This document shows, one piece after another, positions 44,892 to 54,011 of a stretch of DNA of 64,000 nucleotides. The notes beneath the pieces are model-generated. The model saw only the letters and a list, made by a program, of their open reading frames with translations, did not search any database and had not been told where the DNA came from. Both the position numbers and the translations under genes were made by a program. The DNA is taken from assembly GCF_000949385.2 (NCBI RefSeq), contig NZ_JYKO02000001.1, positions 2,566,620 through 2,630,619 on the forward strand, written 5' to 3'. Within the stretch, counting starts at the first letter, position 1, and the number at the start of each line of letters is the position of its first letter. The DNA is from Pseudomonas sp. LFM046 (lineage in GTDB: Bacteria; Pseudomonadota; Gammaproteobacteria; Pseudomonadales; Pseudomonadaceae).

Positions 44892-45207
44892 ACCTAGTGC
44901 TACAGAATAATCGGCTCCGAATAAGCAGTCTGGCGGCGTAAAGCTAAAAAACTCCCTCAATTTGTTTTGACTGAATTGAGCTAATTGCAATGCTGGCGAT
45001 TTCTCCCGTCATTGCATCGAAAAAATACGCTGATCTCACCTCGGCAAATCTTCTATCAAATCAAATTCTGAAGATTCTTGACTGCGGGACCTATATGGTC
45101 TCTAAGTTAATTATGAGGCTCCTGATTCACTTTCTAAGTTGAGGGCGCAGCGTCATCATTTTTTCAAGTTGATGGAAATAACTGTGCATTTCATGGGGGC
45201 ACATGTC
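44892..45207 (+). promoter_or_regulatory. Leader region of the transposition genes
   Basis: An AT-rich gap of about 316 bp before tnsB without a supported gene. Possible weak -10 elements occur near 45090-45115, but no single promoter stands out. Frames extending tnsB upstream to 45139 lack conserved content. Confidence 0.35.
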
Positions 45208-47055
45208 ATGAGTCGCGTCGACTTAAGGGAAGGGCTTGTGGTGGTGGCCAAGGGGGCGGTCTGTAAGGTTTCTAGGGTTATTAACGTCGATAATATTTCG
45301 GTCGTCAGCCAGAAGGAGGGCAAGCGGTTCATAGTTTCTCTTGATGAAATAGAGTTTTTCCCGGCGGTCACTGATGAAGGGATTGCATTGATTTCGCCGG
45401 AACTTGATGAGTTGGCTAGCAATGTGTCCGAAGATGAGATCACCCTAACAGAATTGCGCTTTGATGTAATGGGGCGATATTTGCGTGGGGAGATTGGTCT
45501 AGCGGAGGCTCTCACCGCCCTGGAAATGAAGAAGTCGAATTTTTACAGATTAAGGAAAAATTATAGCGAGGAAATTGGGGTGATTTCGCTCTTAAGATAT
45601 AGCAGGGGGAATTCAAAGGGCTCTCTAAAACTTACGGGTGTAGTTGAAAAATATATTCAGGAAAGCATTGATGAGGTTTATTCAGGATCATCCGCCTCAA
45701 TTTCTAAAGTCTGGAGTGATGTTGAGTCTAAATGCTTGAGGGACGGCATTCCATATCCCTCAATGACTGCAGTTAGAAAGAGAATAAAAATGCGGGACGA
45801 AAAAGAGCTTTGCAAGAAAAAGCACGGCGCTGATGCAGCGAGTCAACGGCATGATGCTAGACCAGGTAAGAAAATTTTTTCTCGCCCCTTGGAAAGAGTG
45901 CAAATGGATCACACGCTGGTGGATGTTATCCTGGTTGATAATGTTCGACGCCAACCTCTTGGAAGGCCATGGCTAACAGTAATCATCGATCAGTACACTA
46001 GGGTTATTCTTGGGTACTACCTCAGTTTGCATCCCCCGTCTGCTGTTTCTGTTTCAAGTGCAATTTATCATGCCGCATTGCCGAAAATCTCATTCTTGCA
46101 GAAATTGGGCATCGATATTGAAAGGTATCCGTACTACGGGGTTCCTGAAATCATTCATATGGATAATGCGAAAGAATTTAGAAGTAAGAAATTCGAAAGT
46201 GCATGTATTAGGAATGGTATAAAGTCAGAGTGGAGGCCAAAAGGAAAGAAGCACTATGGTGGCCACGTGGAAAGGCTTATCGGAACTTTTATGACCAGCA
46301 AGGTACATTTTTTACCAGGAGCGACATATTCAAATGTCGTAAAGCGGCGTGGTCACGATAGCGATAAAGCATCGGCCTTGACTTTCAAGGAGTTCACGAA
46401 ATGGTTTGCCAAGGAAGTGTGCATATACCATGGGCGAAAGCACTCAGAACTAGGTTGTTCACCTGCATCAAAGTGGGCTGAGCATTTTGGCGCTGGCGGC
46501 GATACGCCTATGCACCCACCTATAGTTTCAAATCCATTTAAATTTAAGCTTGATTTTATGCCCGAGGAAACTAGAAAGATCGGTCGAGAAGGCATCAAAT
46601 TCAATAAATGCCTCTACTGGGATGCGGCGTTGCGGTTCCACGTGGGGAAGGCGGCGATAATGATTAAATATGACCCTTTTTCTTTGGGTACAATATGGGC
46701 ATATCTCAATGGGGAATATATCCCTGTCCATTTCTCTGATGTTACAAAGGCTGACTTCAGCCTCGAAGAATATCGTGCTCAAAAGAAACATAGTCGAGGT
46801 GGAGGGCGCACGCCCGCTGGTGGGCTGGAGGATCATTCCTTGGCCGAGTATGTGCACGAAAACAAGGAGCTGGTGAAGCGTAGTCAGAGCGAAACGAAAA
46901 GGGCTCGCAAGGCAGAGGCTGCGCGCACTGAGTATCTTTCGTCTCAGCACAAAGAATCGAATGAAATTGATGTGCCTGCCGATAAAGCAGACAGGGCTGA
47001 TCGGCCGAACTACTCGAGAAGAGCGACCCTATTCAAGGGTAAGAGTTATGATTAA
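45208..47055 (+). CDS. tnsB: TnsB/TniA-family DDE transposase
   Basis: A 615-residue rve-domain transposase. An N-terminal DNA-binding region of about 200 residues precedes the catalytic core, with D234 in QMDHT, D319 in IIHMDNAKEF and E355 in HYGGHVERLIGT. A C-terminal Mu-like beta-barrel and basic tail follow. It would cut and join the 3' ends of the element. The ATG at 45208 (MSRVDLREGL) is chosen as the likely start; upstream ATGs are less well placed. The stop overlaps the tnsC start by 8 bp. Low GC and codon use set it apart from the flanks. Confidence 0.9.
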   Translation: MSRVDLREGLVVVAKGAVCKVSRVINVDNISVVSQKEGKRFIVSLDEIEFFPAVTDEGIALISPELDELASNVSEDEITLTELRFDVMGRYLRGEIGLAEALTALEMKKSNFYRLRKNYSEEIGVISLLRYSRGNSKGSLKLTGVVEKYIQESIDEVYSGSSASISKVWSDVESKCLRDGIPYPSMTAVRKRIKMRDEKELCKKKHGADAASQRHDARPGKKIFSRPLERVQMDHTLVDVILVDNVRRQPLGRPWLTVIIDQYTRVILGYYLSLHPPSAVSVSSAIYHAALPKISFLQKLGIDIERYPYYGVPEIIHMDNAKEFRSKKFESACIRNGIKSEWRPKGKKHYGGHVERLIGTFMTSKVHFLPGATYSNVVKRRGHDSDKASALTFKEFTKWFAKEVCIYHGRKHSELGCSPASKWAEHFGAGGDTPMHPPIVSNPFKFKLDFMPEETRKIGREGIKFNKCLYWDAALRFHVGKAAIMIKYDPFSLGTIWAYLNGEYIPVHFSDVTKADFSLEEYRAQKKHSRGGGRTPAGGLEDHSLAEYVHENKELVKRSQSETKRARKAEAARTEYLSSQHKESNEIDVPADKADRADRPNYSRRATLFKGKSYD

Positions 47056-47908
47056 TGGTCAGCATTTGGATTCCTGTCGGAGAAAACTTCTGAGTTTAAG
47101 TGATGATCTTCGTATAATTGAGATTCAGAAGGATCAATCCTGGATAGATTATCCGCAGTCCGAGGATGTATTCAGGGTTATAGATAATATACTGAGCGTT
47201 CCCGACAGGAATCAGGCTCCTTGTCTGCTGGTTCACGGAGAGGGTGGTACGGGAAAGTCTAGTATTGTCAGAAGATTACAAACCTTTAAGCGGTTTAGTG
47301 ACAAGCTGGTTTTCCTTGATCTGTCGGTGAAGCCGGATGGACTTAAGTTTCCAGAGTTGATTGCTCGTGCACTAGGAATGCCAGGGGGGCTTATAAAGTA
47401 CTCGAGATCAAATCCCAATGCTTTGCCTGTTGAGTTATTGCAGATAATCAAACTTAGAAAAATCAAAGGAATTGTTCTTGATGAGTTGCATGATGCATTT
47501 TTAGTGATGCGTAACGATCAGTTGAGAAATCTTTCGTTGATCAAGGGGCTTTCGAACGCGCCGTATGGCCTTTCCATTCTTGGCTTTGGAACATCGTCTG
47601 CTCTCAGTTCACTGCAGAGCGACAGTCAGTTTTACCGAAGATTTAATACGATTAAGCTTCATGATTGGTCGGATAGCAATGATTTCCGATCTTTCCTTCT
47701 TGGAATCGAAAGCCATATCCCTCTGAAATTGCCTTCTTTGCTGGATTCAGAGGAAATTACCGGCTTTCTGCTGGAAAGAACTGGAGGTAGGATGGACTCT
47801 GTTGTTCAGATAATTCGTTCCGCAGCATGTTATGCAATTAGAAGTGGCGAAGAAAAGATCACGCTGAGCCTGATGCGTAAGGCGTACTCAAGCCCTTGGG
47901 GTTATTAG
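47048..47908 (+). CDS. tnsC: TnsC/TniB-family AAA+ ATPase
   Basis: A 286-residue AAA+ protein: Walker A GEGGTGKSS (residues 64-72), Walker B KGIVLDELHD (140-149), and a downstream Arg-containing region FYRRFNTIKL. It would bind DNA with ATP and link TniQ-selected target to TnsB. The short length matches TniB-like or TnsA-less TnsC rather than the ~550-residue Tn7 protein. The ATG 47048 overlaps the tnsB end; the frame further upstream lies within tnsB and is not used. Confidence 0.88.
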   Translation: MINGQHLDSCRRKLLSLSDDLRIIEIQKDQSWIDYPQSEDVFRVIDNILSVPDRNQAPCLLVHGEGGTGKSSIVRRLQTFKRFSDKLVFLDLSVKPDGLKFPELIARALGMPGGLIKYSRSNPNALPVELLQIIKLRKIKGIVLDELHDAFLVMRNDQLRNLSLIKGLSNAPYGLSILGFGTSSALSSLQSDSQFYRRFNTIKLHDWSDSNDFRSFLLGIESHIPLKLPSLLDSEEITGFLLERTGGRMDSVVQIIRSAACYAIRSGEEKITLSLMRKAYSSPWGY

Positions 47909-47923
47909 TTGCAGGGAGATTCA

Positions 47924-48955
47924 ATGAAAATATTTGGCCTTCCAATTGTTAGGTATGACGAGTGCTTGGCGTCATGGCTGGTTAGGTCGGCAAGTGTCAT
48001 TGGTGAAGAGGATGTATTGCGTTTTTCACAATCTCTTGAGGATCCTGATTTTGATCTCAATAATGAGATGGTAATTGACTTTCTTTCAAGGGTGGGGGTG
48101 GATCCTGAGTCTGCTAGGCGCTGTTTTGGGGCTCAGACTAACTGGCTATTCCCTTGGGAAAATCGCGCAGCCTATTGTCTTCTGTGCATGCAGGAAGACG
48201 TTGCCTCTGGCAGATCTCCTTATTGGAGAAAAAGTTGGTGCTACCTCCATTGCCCAATATGTGTAAAGCACAGGACTTTATTGGTGCTCGCTGATCCTAA
48301 TAGTATTGGCTTGCAAAAATCCTGGATTGTATTTGTCGAGGAGTGCAATGATAAGTACGATCGAAAAACAAGAAATGAGGTGCAGTGGAGACAGCCAGGT
48401 GCACCAACTAAAGCAGTGATTTTGGCCTTGAGAGTTCAGGGCTTTCTAACTGCCGTGCACAAAGCCGGTTTTATAAAGATAAGAGGAATGGATCGTCCTG
48501 TTCGTGGGGCAGATATCCTGGCGGTGGCACGCCTACTGTTGGAGAACTTTCTATTTCCACGCTTGCGCCCACCTTGCGGTGATGGTGTTGCTAGGGCCAT
48601 GCAATCTGGATTTCCACGAATTAGCGGGATCAGATCAATAGAGCACGCTAAATTGTTAGGGTGTTCGGATTGTAATGTCTATTCGCGAATGACAGCGCTC
48701 ATCTTGGTGGGTTGCGTGTTTAAGCTCTTTCCGGCGTCGCGATTTATTGATGTGCGAATGTCACTTGGCCTGCATAGTGACGTCTATAGTGGCGAAGCTT
48801 ACGATATAGCGCGCTACGGTATGAGGTTGTCGTCGAGAAGGGAGATTGGTTATGCAATGGAGATATTGAATGCACTTCCGGAAGACTTGAAGATATATTT
48901 GGAGGATTTTATTAATGGTCTTGCGCGAAGCAGGCCAGAATTGTTATTCGGCTGA
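47924..48955 (+). CDS. tniQ: TniQ-family target-selection protein
   Basis: A 343-residue protein with the TniQ domain: FGLPIVRYDECLASWLVRSASV at the N-terminus and zinc-ribbon ligands C85, C88 and C106/C110/C113/H116 (YCLLC, CPICVKH). The C-terminal half lacks a recognisable DNA-binding TnsD-type extension of Tn7 length, so target choice may depend on another factor. The ATG at 47924 has GCAGGGAG 8 nt upstream; the track-length start at TTG 47909 is less likely. It is the last gene of the tnsB-tnsC-tniQ operon. Confidence 0.87.
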   Translation: MKIFGLPIVRYDECLASWLVRSASVIGEEDVLRFSQSLEDPDFDLNNEMVIDFLSRVGVDPESARRCFGAQTNWLFPWENRAAYCLLCMQEDVASGRSPYWRKSWCYLHCPICVKHRTLLVLADPNSIGLQKSWIVFVEECNDKYDRKTRNEVQWRQPGAPTKAVILALRVQGFLTAVHKAGFIKIRGMDRPVRGADILAVARLLLENFLFPRLRPPCGDGVARAMQSGFPRISGIRSIEHAKLLGCSDCNVYSRMTALILVGCVFKLFPASRFIDVRMSLGLHSDVYSGEAYDIARYGMRLSSRREIGYAMEILNALPEDLKIYLEDFINGLARSRPELLFG

Positions 48956-49603
48956 GTAGTTCTCTTTATTCAAAGGAGTTCCACTGGATTCTTCTGGAGT
49001 TGCTCGGTGAATCTGCACATCTCCCTCGGAGGATACGCTCCATTGGACTTGGTGCTGAGGAGCCTGCGGGCACTGTCTCGAACATCATCAGATTGGCAAG
49101 CACTGCTAAGGCATGCGTTATCGTCTTCACGCGTGCGGAGGGGGCGAATAGACATCGGCTGGCTGGGGGCGCAGCAGGCGCGCTAAGCCGCATCGCGCCA
49201 CCGGAGGGCAATAGCGAACCCTTCTGGTCCCATGCGTCGCCTGAGGAGTGCCTATAACTCTCCTGGTGTAGTTCCCTACATGGCGGTTAGTTTCACCACC
49301 TTCAACGATCTCGAAATAAAATACTGCAAATCAAGAAGTTATTGGCTGATTATTCAGATTTGACTGAGCTATGCGAAATTATGCGAAATTTCACAATTTC
49401 CAGCGTAAGAGAATGCACACATCGCCGTTAGCACGCCCCTCGTTTCCCGCGACGCATCCGCATGTGGTGTGTGCGCCGATTGACGGTGCAGCTACCGTCC
49501 AATACCCTAAGGCCAAGACCATAACCCCCACGCCTCGGACAGGATTCTTCCCGAACTGCGCACCAGGGGGTTTGTTGTTAATAGGGAGCTCAGATTGCCT
49601 CCC
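48956..49603. other. 648-bp gap: right part of the transposon island and junction
   Basis: No gene can be supported. Between 49371 and 49390 the decamer ATGCGAAATT is repeated in tandem. At 49266-49280 TGTAG and CTACA form a small inverted repeat. Base composition changes from AT-rich to neutral within 49000-49430, so the right end of the Tn7-like element is probably here. The sequence 49567-49608 begins GGGG and ends TTAAG, weakly reminiscent of a Tn3-family terminal repeat. Confidence 0.4.
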
Positions 49604-50437
49604 TTAAGCTAGGTGTTGTGGTGCGCTCAGTACACGCTCCCAATTGCGGACGCAAAGGTCCCGGCAGGCCTGCTCCGCCCCGCCAAAGCAGCGCTTCGAC
49701 ACCATGGCCATAGCGGTTTCGGTTCGGTAACTGATTGGTTGCCCATACTCGTCCAACAGCACGCCCCCACTGGCCCGCAATAGCGCGTGGCCGGCCGCCA
49801 CGTCATGGGCTGACACCGGGTACAACGACACCGCGCATACCGCATCGCCGGCAGCGACCCGTGCTAGGCGATATGCGATGCTTGGCATGCCATGAAATCG
49901 AGCGGGTGCGCAGAGTTCGGCATTAAGCTGCGGCTTGGTCGCTGCAGCAGCACTGACCATGACGGTTGTCTGCGTGTCCAGGCGTTGCTGACGCAAATCG
50001 ACCGAGACGGGATCACCGTTCCGCAAGAGGTACCCCATCCCTTCAGTCCAGGCGATGCAATCGGCGCCACGGTCCTCGGTGACTGGCGCATATACGATAC
50101 CGAGCACTGGAAGTGCATCGCGCAACAGGCCAACCGAGATTGCCGAGCCGTTCCGGCCTTTCAGGAAATCGCTGGTCCCGTCGTTGGGATCGACCACCCA
50201 GCACCACCGGTGTCCAGTGAGGGTATGCCCGGTTTCTTCGCCCCAGTAGTCGCAATCCAGTAGATCCAGGAGTACCTTGCGCAGGCGCTGCTCAATCTCC
50301 ATGTCTACAGCAGCCTTGTCATCCTGACCGCGCGGACCGTCAGGGCGGAGCCATTCTTCGACCAAGAGTTGCCCCGCCAGAAGTACCTGGCTCATAGCCT
50401 GGCTGAGCAGGGCGGGAAGGTTGAGTTGGCGTGTCAT
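49604..50437 (-). CDS. Inositol monophosphatase / CysQ-family phosphatase
   Basis: A 277-residue Mg2+-dependent phosphatase of the IMPase superfamily. Metal motifs: GEET near residue 65, WVVDPNDGTSDFLKG (DPxDGT, here D-P-N-D-G-T), and the C-terminal SAHDVAAGHALLRASGG (the W/S-D-x-A-A-G site). It could dephosphorylate inositol phosphates, fructose-1,6-bisphosphate or 3'-phosphoadenosine 5'-phosphate. ATG 50437 is chosen because GAGG lies about 6 nt upstream; the longer frame overlaps tnpT. It follows tnpT on the same strand and is probably a passenger of that module. Confidence 0.84.
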   Translation of the reverse strand: MTRQLNLPALLSQAMSQVLLAGQLLVEEWLRPDGPRGQDDKAAVDMEIEQRLRKVLLDLLDCDYWGEETGHTLTGHRWCWVVDPNDGTSDFLKGRNGSAISVGLLRDALPVLGIVYAPVTEDRGADCIAWTEGMGYLLRNGDPVSVDLRQQRLDTQTTVMVSAAAATKPQLNAELCAPARFHGMPSIAYRLARVAAGDAVCAVSLYPVSAHDVAAGHALLRASGGVLLDEYGQPISYRTETAMAMVSKRCFGGAEQACRDLCVRNWERVLSAPQHLA

Positions 50438-50465
50438 CAGCACCTCTATACAGAGCCGATTTAGC

Positions 50466-51455
50466 TCATTGGGGGGCAGCATCCTCTGGAGGATGACCTA
50501 AGATCTTCAGCTGCGTGTGGGCTTCGACCAGGCGTTCTTGGAGGCTCTGTACCTGCTGGTCGTGAGCGTCCTTGGCTTCCCTCAGGCGAGCTACTTCACC
50601 TTGCAGCGTATCGCAGCGCTCCCGCAAAGCACCGTTCTCCTGCTCGACCTGTGTGCGGGTCTGCATCTCACTGGCCAGGGTCTGTTGGCGCTGCTCCAGT
50701 TGCTGCTGCAACGAGTGCAGGTCTTTCTGTTGCTGACGAGCTTCCGCCAGCAGGCGGGCGTTGTCGCGGTTCAGTTGGGTTAGTTCGTCCTGCTTGATCA
50801 TCAGCGTTTGTTGCAGCTGCCGCAGTTCCAATTGCAGCTGCTGCACCTGCGTCTCGTGACGGCGCTGGTCTTGCTCACGCTGCTCTTTAGCGGCTTGACG
50901 GTAGTGCTCCAAAGCATCGCGCGCATGCTGATGCTTCTCCGCCAGCGAACGAATTTGTCCGTCACGATCCTGTAACCGTGCTTCCAGGTCGCGGTTGGCC
51001 TGGAGAAAGCGAGCGTTCTCGACCTCGGCCTGCTGGCGGACCTGTCGCTCCTGCTGAAGTGCCTGCTGCGCAACCTGCAACTGCTCGGTGAGGCCTGCGC
51101 ATTGGGCTTCGGACTGGTGGCAACGCTCCTCTGCTTGGCTGAGGCGATCTTGGTAGCCTCGACGCTCGCTGGCCAACTGCTCGCGCTCTGCGGTTACCGC
51201 CGCCTGTGCTTCTTCCTGCAGCCGCTCTGCCAGCTGCGCGACCAAATTGGCCAACTGACCACTGAATGGTATGGGGGCAGCGCTGCGTCCCTGATCAGCA
51301 GCCTCCAGTTCCTTCAGATAACGGTGAATGGTGGTCTTCGAACCGGTATTGCCCAGTTCGATACGCACTGCATCGATGCTCGGGTGCTCGCCACGGGCGA
51401 GGAGGGCGGTACGGGCTTTCTGCACCACCGCCTTGTTGATACCACCACGTGCCAT
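50466..51455 (-). CDS. tnpT: TnpT-like cointegrate-resolution DNA-binding protein
   Basis: A 329-residue protein with an N-terminal KfrA_N-type helix-turn-helix (residues 1-60: INKAVVQKARTALL, SIDAVRIELGNTGSKTTIHRYLKELE) and a long Gln/Glu/Arg-rich coiled coil to the C-terminus. This architecture, and its divergent arrangement with a TnpS-like tyrosine recombinase across a short intergenic site, match the Tn4651/Tn5041 resolution system, in which TnpT assists TnpS. The gene looks intact although tnpS is broken and no Tn3-family tnpA is in the window. Confidence 0.8.
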   Translation of the reverse strand: MARGGINKAVVQKARTALLARGEHPSIDAVRIELGNTGSKTTIHRYLKELEAADQGRSAAPIPFSGQLANLVAQLAERLQEEAQAAVTAEREQLASERRGYQDRLSQAEERCHQSEAQCAGLTEQLQVAQQALQQERQVRQQAEVENARFLQANRDLEARLQDRDGQIRSLAEKHQHARDALEHYRQAAKEQREQDQRRHETQVQQLQLELRQLQQTLMIKQDELTQLNRDNARLLAEARQQQKDLHSLQQQLEQRQQTLASEMQTRTQVEQENGALRERCDTLQGEVARLREAKDAHDQQVQSLQERLVEAHTQLKILGHPPEDAAPQ

Positions 51456-51549
51456 GCCAGTCTCCTACGATTTCGTACTGTTCTACATACTATGTATTTA
51501 CATTCTATTTGTGCTGCATTCTTCTCGCCAGATCGTGTCTAGATTAAGA

Positions 51550-51572
51550 TTGGATAATCACGAATTATCCAA
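51550..51572. promoter_or_regulatory. Core recombination site of the tnpS/tnpT resolution region
   Basis: TTGGATAAT (51550-51558) and ATTATCCAA (51564-51572) are perfect 9-bp arms around CACGA, a typical tyrosine-recombinase core layout. It lies in the 180-bp gap between divergent tnpT and tnpS, where the rst/res site of Tn4651 is located. Further AT-rich inverted segments (51485-51510) may be accessory TnpT sites. Confidence 0.65.
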
Positions 51573-51634
51573 GGGGAGGCTGCGTCTTCCCCGATTCGGG
51601 GTCGAATCGCGGTACGCCAAGCGGGGGAGGGGCG

Positions 51635-52274
51635 GTGAATCACAACGTTGAGCGCTACCTGCAGGCGGGCACCCGGGCTAACACCCGACGCAGCTACCAG
51701 CAGGCGATCGAGCACTTCGAGGTGAGCTTGGGCGGCTTCTTGCCGGCGACCAGCGACCCCATCGTGCGCTACCTGGTCGACCACGCCGGCACCCTGGCCA
51801 GCAGCACCCTCAAGCTGCGCCTGGCCGCCCTGGCGAAGTGGCATGTCAGCCAAGGCTTTCCCGACCCGACCAAGACCCCGCTGGTGCGCCAGGTGCTGAA
51901 GGGCATCCGCACCCTGCACCTTGAAGCCGAACAAGCTGGCTGGAGCGGGCCGGGACGCAAGCGCGGGCCGAGGGAGACCTGCCGCGCCTGCTGCGCTGTT
52001 GGCGTAATCGCGCGTTGCTGCTGATCAGTTTCTGGCGCGCCTTCCGCAGCGACGAGCTGTGCCGGCCGCAGGTCGAGCAAATCCAGGTGCGGCCGGGGGA
52101 CGGCATGCAACTGTTCCTGCCCTGGAGCAAGGGCGACCGTGACAACCAGGGACAGACCTAGAGTGCGCCGGCGCTGGCCCGCCGGTGCCCGGTGCAGGCT
52201 TACAACGACTGGATCAGCCTGGCGGGGATTGCCCGCGCGCAGGCCAGTTCCCGCTGCATGGGGTGTCTAGCCTA
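51635..52274 (+). pseudogene. tnpS: Broken TnpS-like tyrosine recombinase
   Basis: The N-terminal core-binding half reads normally (MNHNVERYLQAGTRANTRRSY and TLKLRLAALAKWHVSQGFPDPTK). Near 51960 a frameshift occurs; the product continues in another frame as LISFWRAFRSDELCRPQVEQIQVRPGDG, which includes the first catalytic Arg. A TAG interrupts it at about 52159 (QT*SAPALAR), and after CMGCLA the rest, including the H-x-x-R and Tyr nucleophile, is missing. It starts at GTG 51635 after a GGGGAGG site. The enzyme cannot be active. Confidence 0.8.
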
Positions 52275-52619
52275 GCCCTGCGCGACTAATAGCCCCGATG
52301 AATTCCGGGCAAACTCCAATTCCCGCTCCCCGATCTCCCGGCCTGCTCCGCGAGGCCCCTTACAGGGCGCCTGATGGCCTTTCAGGTTCGACGGGCATTG
52401 ACGCTGCATAGCGCTCGCCGGGACAACCTATCTGCCCGATACGATAAGCCTGCCGATCCATGGCCAGTTAGGCTTCAGCCCATGCAATCGGGAATCCGCA
52501 GGTGCATGCCTAGGGGTGCTATCCGATGCCTTTACATCGGTCCTTTCTGTTCGTCCTGATGACGACCAGTGCGGATCCTCACCGTGTCGCTACGGGGCAA
52601 GAACAAGAGGAAACGGCAA
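52275..52619. other. 345-bp gap upstream of the acyl-CoA dehydrogenase gene
   Basis: It starts at the truncated end of tnpS and leads into the catabolic cluster. I see no gene and no other element end. The promoter of the acyl-CoA dehydrogenase should be in the last 150 bp; AGAGG lies about 9 nt before its ATG. Confidence 0.4.
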
Positions 52620-53894
52620 ATGTTTGATCTGAACAAAATCGTCGAGCCCGTGCTCGGCCTTCAAGGGCTGGAAGCTGATCTGACCGAAGAAGAACGTGCC
52701 ATTCAGGAGGCGGCTCACGGCTTCGCCCGAGACGTGATGCGTCCGCTCGGAGCCACGCTGGACAAGATGACCGCCGAAGAAGTGGTCGCCCCGGGATCGC
52801 CGCTGTTCGAATACCTGCGGCAGGTGCATGAGTCGGGTCTCCTTGACCTCGCCGCAATTGCCGGCATGGACAACCAGCAGAAAGCCCGCATCATGCCGAT
52901 CATCTTCGAAGAGCTTGGCTGGGGTGACTCCGGCCTGGCCATCGCCGCCCTGGCGTCTTCCTTCCCCGCATTCGCGGCGCACAATACCGGCGATGCGGAA
53001 ATCATCGAGCGATTCGGCTCGCTTCCCGGCTGCTGGCTGGCGACCCAGCCCGATCGCGGCAGCGATGCCGCCGACATGGACGGCAGCATCGTTCAGCCCG
53101 GAACCCGGCAGTCGCGCGGCAATCTGTATGCGCGGGTTGTCGGCGACGAGGTCATCGTGCAGGGCCAATCCTCCGCCTGGGTCTCCTATGCGCCCCTTGC
53201 GCAGACAGCGCTGGCTTACATTCCCTGCGACTACGGCCAGGGCCTGGAGCATGAGAATGGCCGAGGGCTGAACCACATCGGCATCCTGATTCCGCTCGAC
53301 CTGCCGGGCGTCTCCAAGGGCAAACCGCTGGAGAAGCTGGGCCAGCGACCACTGCCCCAGGGGGAGCTGTTCTTCAATGAGGTGCATGTGCCGAAGAAGT
53401 ACGTGATCGCCGAGGGCGATGCGGCCATCACCAGCTTCCTCAGCGCCCTGACGTTCGGCAACATGGAAATGGCGGCGACCTTCACTGGGGTCGCCCGCGC
53501 GGCCTACGAACATGCCTTGGCCTATGTGCACGAACGCAAGCAGGGCGGAACACCGATCATCAATCACCAGAGCGTGCAACTGCGCACCTTTGACCTGTGG
53601 CAGAAAGTCGAGCTGTCGCGCGCCATCACCCAGCGGGTGTTTGCCTACAACTACAGCGACAAGGGCCCGCACCTGGCCGCGTCGATCACCAGCAAGACCT
53701 ATGTCACCGAGACCGCCTTCCAGGTGGCCAGCGAAGCGCTGCAACTCTTCGGTGGCAATGGCCTGACCTGCGAGTACCCGATCGAGAAGCTTCTGCGTGA
53801 TGCACGGGCATCGATGATCGAAGACGGCGAGACCAACACCCTCAAGCTCAAGGCCATGCATTGGCTGAGCCGCGCTTACCAGCGCAACCACTGA
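52620..53894 (+). CDS. Acyl-CoA dehydrogenase
   Basis: A 424-residue FAD enzyme with the three-domain acyl-CoA dehydrogenase layout. LTEEERAIQEAAHGFARDVMRP is the N-terminal helix, WLATQPDRGSDAADM is the FAD-binding middle, and LFGGNGLTCEYPIEKLLRDARASMIEDGETN is the C-terminal signature with the catalytic base region. It would introduce the alpha-beta double bond in an acyl-CoA. It is the first gene of a catabolic set (ligase, thiolases, SDR); the acyl substrate is unknown. Confidence 0.92.
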   Translation: MFDLNKIVEPVLGLQGLEADLTEEERAIQEAAHGFARDVMRPLGATLDKMTAEEVVAPGSPLFEYLRQVHESGLLDLAAIAGMDNQQKARIMPIIFEELGWGDSGLAIAALASSFPAFAAHNTGDAEIIERFGSLPGCWLATQPDRGSDAADMDGSIVQPGTRQSRGNLYARVVGDEVIVQGQSSAWVSYAPLAQTALAYIPCDYGQGLEHENGRGLNHIGILIPLDLPGVSKGKPLEKLGQRPLPQGELFFNEVHVPKKYVIAEGDAAITSFLSALTFGNMEMAATFTGVARAAYEHALAYVHERKQGGTPIINHQSVQLRTFDLWQKVELSRAITQRVFAYNYSDKGPHLAASITSKTYVTETAFQVASEALQLFGGNGLTCEYPIEKLLRDARASMIEDGETNTLKLKAMHWLSRAYQRNH

Positions 53895-54011
53895 CCATCC
53901 GATAGCCCTCCGAAAAAACTTCCTCGGGACTGCCTAAGTGCGGCCCCGGGGAGACGGCTGCGCCGACGAAAGCCGGCCGTCGCGGCACTCTTGCACGGGA
54001 GCACAGTCGCC

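Larger units (their letters stand above)
44690..49400. mobile_element. Tn7-like / Tn5053-like element with tnsB, tnsC, tniQ (ends approximate)
   Basis: A stretch that is clearly more AT-rich than its surroundings, with different codon use, contains three same-strand genes for a DDE transposase, an AAA+ regulator and a TniQ target-selection protein. No TnsA endonuclease, resolvase, cargo or cas genes are inside. I could not identify terminal inverted repeats or a target duplication by eye, so both ends are estimates from base composition. The left flank abuts an MFS remnant; the right flank meets the Tn4651-type module. Confidence 0.7.

Noticed and set aside
49371-49390. Tandem ATGCGAAATT repeats as TnsB-binding sites of the right end
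   Set aside because: Two copies only, and no inverted counterparts could be found in the left flank, where ATGCGAAG occurs once in the same orientation.
49567-49608. Possible Tn3-family terminal inverted repeat (GGGG...TTAAG)
   Set aside because: Only the two ends resemble the pattern and no matching inverted copy was found beyond tnpS; kept only as a hint in the gap description.
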